A stretch of DNA of 64,000 nucleotides from Opeltia flavorubescens (lineage: Eukaryota > Ascomycota > Lecanoromycetes > Teloschistales > Teloschistaceae), in assembly GCA_000442125.1 (NCBI GenBank), contig KE546975.1, positions 1,426,001 to 1,490,000 of the forward strand, given 5' to 3'. Numbering within the stretch: the first letter of the stretch is position 1; every line of letters starts with the position of its first letter. The notes beneath the pieces were generated by a model. It made no database searches. It worked only from the letters and a program-made list of their open reading frames with translations, and was not told the origin of the DNA. The position numbers and the translations under genes are program-made. Below, in pieces: positions 59,453-64,000 of the stretch.

Positions 59453-61532
59453 ATGGAGGAGGCAGCGAAGCGTCGCTATCGAGCTCTGCCATTGATAGCC
59501 AGCCCCTTGAAGCGTGAAGAGAGCCAGCACAAACGAGATGATGATTTTGGATCGGAGCGACGGCTATCGATTACTGTTTTCAATGATGGGCATGAGGTCG
59601 ATTCAACACCTGCCTTCAGGGAGAGGGAGGAAGCTAGCTCCATTGAATTGTTCTTCGATTTGTTTTTTGTGGCCAATTTGACCAGCTTTACGACTATTCA
59701 TCCGATTGATGATAAGCAGAGTATGTACTTCTCTCACACATTTACTCATCTCAACTTTCCATTTCTTGGTTTGAGAACATGTGGGCTAATGGGATGATTT
59801 AGCAATTCTTTCCTACATTGGTTTCTTCGCCATCCTTTGGTTCACCTGGTTCCAAGTCGTCCTCTTTGACGTCCGATTCGGTGTCGATTCGCTCTTCGAG
59901 CGTTTGGCGAAACTCGTACATTTTGGCGTTATGACTACGTTTGCGATTATTGGCACGAGGTTCGATCCTAGCCGGCATAGCGGGAAACACGTCACCATGA
60001 GGCAGATGAGTATGGTGTTGCTGGTCAGCAGGTTGGTTCTGATCTGTCAATACGGATGCGTGATGGTGTTTGCGAAGAATCGGAATCGGAGGATCGTTAC
60101 ACCCCTGATGGTTCATGTTGTTACTTTCGCCACGGGAGCTGTCCTTTGTTTGGCATTCTTCTTCACGTTTACGCCGGGGTCGTCGGGGCAGGCTTATATT
60201 GTTTGGTATCCTCTGATCGGTGTGGAGGCATTGGTAGTGTTCTTTGCTTCGAGCTATTGGCCTAGTGTTGGATTTCAGCACACGAATCTGAATGAGCGAT
60301 GCGGGCTTTTGACTCTGATCATCCTCGGCGAGGGAATCATCGTCCTCACAAAATCCATGAATTACCTCGTTCAGGGCGAAAACTTTTCTGCAAGCATCAT
60401 CGCTCAGATCATCTCTGCGGTGCTGATTATCGTGAGTTCCCTCTCTCTTTTCCCCGTCATTCACCACCATCTGGAGGTCAAAACTGATGCAATACATGAT
60501 TAGTTCTTCGTCTACATGCTCTACTTCGACCAACAAAAACCCTCCCACCATTCCCATTCCTCATCATCATATACCATTCCACCACCCCTCCACCACGCCT
60601 GGGCCCTCTCCCACTTCCCCTTCCACACCGCCCTCGTCCTCCTCATGGAAGGCACATCCCGCTTCCTCACCTGGCGCAACGCCCTAGAAATCGTCGACCA
60701 TATCCTAACCCGCTACTCCTCCATCTTCACCTCCTCATCCACAAACACCGCCCTCCTCTCCACCCAACTCGGAAATTTCAGCACCGAAGTTTTAAAAAGT
60801 GTTCACGCGGATCCTACGAAATTTACCGTCGTAGAAGGCTATCTTAAAGAGATAAGGTATCAGGGCGATCCGAACAGCGAACAAGTTAACGAGGCGGCGT
60901 TTTCGGTCGTGCTGGTGTTGGTGAATGCGACGCTTAAGTTCTTCAAAATCCAAGCCGCGCAGAACGATACCGGATCTCCCGGCAGTGGGGCGGGGGCAGG
61001 GGGTTATGATCCTTATACAGACCTTGGAGATGCGCTTGTGGTGTATGATCTCGTCTTTGTATATTTTTTCGTTGCGGCGGGGTGGACGGTTTTGATGATG
61101 GCTGTGCTTATGGGGTTGATGGGGTGGAGGGGGAGGAAGACGACGAGCGGACGGAGGAGTTTGGAAGGGAGGAAGAGGGGGAGGGGATGGAGAAGATGTT
61201 TCTCAAAGGGGGATTGGGTGGCTATAGGCTTGAGGGTTGTGGGCGGGGTGGGATTGGCGCTGGTCGCTACTGTGAAGGCGGATGGGTGGAAGGAAGAGAG
61301 GTTTTTGTATTCTCCGTGGATGGTGCCGACGGTGATGTTGGGGATTGGGGCTGTGGTTTTGGGGGATGGGGTTGTGGGGTGGGTTTTCCCGAAGGAGGAT
61401 CGGGAGGAGGAGGACAAGGGGGCGAGTGAGACGGAAGAGGAGATGAGGGCAGACGGAAGAGGGGGGGAGAAGATGGGGGAAAGGAGAGGCGTGAGAATGG
61501 GAAGAGCGAGAGAAAGAGGGGGGGGAAAGTGA
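59453..61532 (+). CDS. LtrA-type multi-pass membrane protein
   Basis: The low-temperature-requirement A family are multi-pass membrane proteins, named from Listeria, with unclear biochemical role; fungal members are common. Exons 59453-59720, 59803-60431 and 60504-61532 give 641 residues. EEASSIELFFDLFFVANL is the family hallmark (a conserved acidic/Phe motif in the first helix). Further segments are ILSYIGFFAILWFTWF, MSMVLLVSRLVLICQYG, VHVVTFATGAVLCLAFFFTF, YPLIGVEALVVFFASSYWP, ERCGLLTLIILGEGIIVL and a later helix FFVYMLYFD. The third exon encodes helices (DLVFVYFFVAAGWTVLMMAVL) and a Glu/Arg-rich cytosolic tail. An alternative start uses an exon 59235-59284 spliced at 59285-59415; it would add about 21 residues (MMDLDHDDSLRDHLES..). 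Confidence 0.85.
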
Positions 61533-61862
61533 GGGAGGGGGCAAATGGGGGTTATGAAAAAGGCAAGATTATCAACAACCCTAAGCTTCCCCACATAAGT
61601 AAAAGTTCTCATAATTACTCCCTTGCATTCTTCTACGAAACTTTTTGCGGCGCACACGGCAGCAATGGGAATCGATATACTGAAATATCTGATATTTCCC
61701 AACTGTTATGCTTTCCGCTTGCTCATCCCGCAAGATATACTACAGCATATATTACACACTATATCTTCTCTTAAACGCCTCCCTTCCTACCCTTACCTTT
61801 GGTTTGCCCCCCTCCCTCTCTCCATCCCTCTTCACCCCCTCACCCCCAATCAATGAATACAA
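61533..61862. other. Intergenic, convergent 3' ends
   Basis: This is the 3' region of the LtrA-type gene and the end of the leftward relic at 61863-62197. No gene is seen. The sequence switches from G-rich to C/T-rich around 61.75-61.86 kb. Confidence 0.4.
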
Positions 61863-62197
61863 CTAAGTACACCAATCCACCAAATCCACATCCCCCTTAC
61901 AACAAAGCCACCTCACCCCTATAATACACCTCTTCCCCGTCCCATAGACAACAACACCCTTTTGCACCACAGGAGTGGTGAAAGCCGCAAAAGGGTGCGA
62001 TGCCGGTGTAGGTGCAGCATTCAGGGGGTCCCAACTTTCGGGCCGAGGAGCAAGGGGGCGCCGCTGCGGGGTTAGACCTGGGATTTGGGTTGGGGCTGGA
62101 GCTAATGTGGGTGGGAGGCGGAGACGAGGAGATGGGTGCTGGAGATGAGGATTAGGGAGAAGAGGGAGAGGATGGAGAGGGGGTTTGGGATGTGCAT
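61863..62197 (-). pseudogene. Relic of a small secreted cysteine-rich protein (paralogue of the gene at 63347)
   Basis: On the minus strand it begins MHIPNPLSILSLFSLILISS, a signal-peptide-like start resembling MHLSILNLISFLSILL of the gene at 63347. Further on are CTYTGIAPFC and GKRCIIGVRWLCC, which match GIAPFC and KCIVGVKWYCC of that gene. The parts lie in different reading frames, so it looks broken in about two places, unless a non-standard splice explains it. It probably is an old member of the same secreted family, oriented leftward and facing away from its living relative. A sequencing error cannot be excluded in this G/C-run-rich stretch. Confidence 0.55.
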
Positions 62198-63346
62198 TTT
62201 TAGGGATGGGTGATGGAGATGATGAGAGAGGGGGGGGGTGGTGGTTGATGTAGAGGGATAGAATTGATGCGGTAGGTTTGTTGTTAGACGAGAAGTCAGT
62301 GATGACGATATTAAATATTGAGAATTTGACAGGTGAAGAAGAGATAAATTGGGAGAGAAGATGAGACTCGGTATAGAAATGGAAAACTAGACGAAGAAAT
62401 GGCTCGACGGGATGTGTGATGCCAATTCCCTCACTTACGTTCCCAGACCGTAGCATGTGTCCAGATGATCCAGATGTACCAAGTAATTTATCAAGGTCGA
62501 TATGGGGAGGTTTACGCGGATGGAAAAGTCTGGTACGTATCCTTGTTACGGGGCTTGAGCAAGTATAACGTGCGCAACCAAAACCGAAAGTGGAATTCGA
62601 ATCCTGAGCAACGTGCTTTGTTTAGGTTTTAATTCTCTGTTTCGGTACATCAGTGATCTTGTGAGGAGCTGCGAGCGTGATGGTAGGCTATCGAACGACG
62701 TCCTTTTTTGGGTAATAAATACTATGGATCGGAAGTGTAGGATTTCGAACGTTGAATTGTGAGGATTCAGTTGTCTGCTTTGATTTTAGTTCTCTGGCAT
62801 TCATTTGATCCGCGTCCTACGATGCAATCAAAGGTTCAGAAGTGCAGATTCTGTGGCTCAGGAAAGGGAAATCAGCGCAGTGGTATGATCACATGGGATC
62901 TCTTGACGTTATTCTGCTTAGGCTAAGAGTCCAGTGTTGCTCCTTCCATCTGCAGAGGACCTTGCATCCTGGTTTGACCTGTTTCGGGTGTAACGTTTCA
63001 GGCCTACAGGCCTTAATCCGCCAATCGGCAAATAATTATTTACCTTTGTTACCACGGTCTCTACCATTTTCGAATTGGGATCAAAACGACACGTACTACG
63101 GGTAAAAGGGGTATGCAACCAACGAACCCGCGCTCCAGATCCGTATTGGGTGGCCTCGTACATGTATATTTCTACCCAAGGGTCTTCCATCCAGGCAGCA
63201 GGAGAGTGAAAGTCTTGCTTTACTATATTCTCATACGTGGTCCCCATACACTTCACTCACTTTCTCTTCTCTCTCCCATCAGGGATTTAACACAGAAGAA
63301 TTAATTTGTTATATCTCGTTTTTATATCAACAACCACTTTAACAAG
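62198..63346. other. Shared upstream region of the diverging secreted-protein pair
   Basis: About 1.15 kb lies between the two divergent small secreted protein loci. No other gene is supported; open stretches on both strands (62842-63105, 62918-63256) overlap and lack motifs. A CT-rich stretch (TCTCTTCTCTCTCCC) near 63265 precedes the right-hand gene. Confidence 0.45.
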
Positions 63347-63890
63347 ATGCATCTCTCAATCCTGAACCTCATCTCCTTCCTCTCCATCCTCCTTCTCCAA
63401 GGCCAGCATGTCTCGGCCGGTAGTCTAATCCCCACTAAACACCAAGACCGTACGTCAATCTCATCACCTCTGTCTCTAAATTCCCCTTTCTTCCCTTCCT
63501 ACCTCCCCCCTTCCCACCTTCCCAAGAACCTTTTCCCTCCCAACTCACTCACCCTTCCCTCACATACCCATCCATCCACAAGCTAACACCCCACTCCCCT
63601 CCCCATCCACAGACCACAGCCACAGCCAATTCCACTCCCTATCCTCTCGAGCCGACGAACCACTACCACCCAACCCCAATGATCAAATCAAAGATTGCGT
63701 CTTCGTCGGCATCGCACCATTCTGCTTCCCTAGTACTTGCCCCGATGGCTTGATGATAAAGTCGATTGATGCTAAAGGGGACGGGCATAAGTGTATTGTG
63801 GGTGTGAAGTGGTACTGTTGTCCTCCTGAAGTGGATGGGGGAGGGCCTGTGGGGATTTGCCCGGATGGTCATGGTGGAAAGCGGTTTTGA
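63347..63890 (+). CDS. Small secreted cysteine-rich protein (candidate effector-like)
   Basis: Exons 63347-63449 and 63613-63890, intron 163 bases (GTACGT..CACAG), encode 126 residues. MHLSILNLISFLSILLLQGQ is a signal peptide ending near VSAG. The mature protein has seven cysteines in the pattern DC-x5-APFC..STC..KC..WYCC..IC. A GIAPFC-x-C-P-D-G core and a GDGHKC-x4-K-WYCC core resemble a family of fungal secreted proteins with G-x-APFC and CC motifs. Proteins of this kind are often induced during plant or microbe contact, but their function is unproven. The window ends about 110 bases after the stop codon, so nothing can be said about its right neighbour. Confidence 0.8.
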
Positions 63891-64000
63891 GTGGTTGTTG
63901 GGATGGTGGTTGATGGGGGTTTTGTTTGGTAGGGTTTGGGAGGGTGGTTGGGTGGTGTGGTTTGGTTGTGATGGTTGATTAGTTTGACGAGGGAATGTAG

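Noticed and set aside
1-64000. CRISPR arrays, telomeric TTAGGG arrays, rDNA, inverted-repeat-bounded DNA transposons.
   Set aside because: None were seen on either strand; short repeats found do not have regular spacer structure.

Overview
The window is nuclear DNA of a filamentous ascomycete (Pezizomycotina). Protein style hints at Leotiomycetes, but nothing here proves the class. The evidence is short GT..AG introns of about 50-190 bases, fungal WSC and GH76 cell-wall genes, an Rpd3 histone deacetylase with a long acidic tail, and small secreted cysteine-rich proteins.

The window has two halves. Bases 1 to about 30,300 hold no intact gene that I can support. Both strands are broken into short open stretches, but several minus-strand stretches read like eroded protein. 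The clearest is the C-terminal helicase part of an SNF2-family protein at 18.16-18.48 kb, with other protein-like fragments on both sides. Also present are a weak LINE-type reverse transcriptase motif near 11.4 kb, a tRNA-like A box/B box pair near 5 kb, a 9-bp tandem repeat at 24.1 kb and a degenerate direct duplication (offset 407 bp) at 29.2-30.0 kb. I read this half as a graveyard of old repeats and dead genes.

Bases 30.4 to 64 kb are gene-dense. In order: RidA/Mmf1-like protein (minus, with a 14-base micro-exon and a 45-base assembly gap at its 3' end); conserved coiled-coil protein (minus); a 1468-residue secreted PQQ-type propeller and triple-WSC protein (minus); proteasome lid deubiquitinase Rpn11 (minus), head-to-head with histone deacetylase Rpd3 (plus); a cysteine-rich coiled-coil protein (plus); an F-box-like protein (minus); mitochondrial import receptor Tim50 (plus); a doubtful small gene (minus); a GH76 endo-mannanase-like wall enzyme (plus); a secreted protein with Kex2-type sites (plus); adenine phosphoribosyltransferase (plus); an unrecognised secreted protein (plus); an LtrA-type membrane protein (plus); and two diverging members of a small secreted cysteine-rich family, of which the left one looks dead.

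The genes do not form a pathway or an evident biosynthetic cluster. They are core housekeeping genes (Rpn11, Rpd3, Tim50, Apt1, RidA) mixed with wall or secreted-protein genes. The most unusual items are the abrupt change from relic DNA to active genes, the PQQ-WSC architecture, the RidA micro-exon, and the small secreted protein pair at the right edge.
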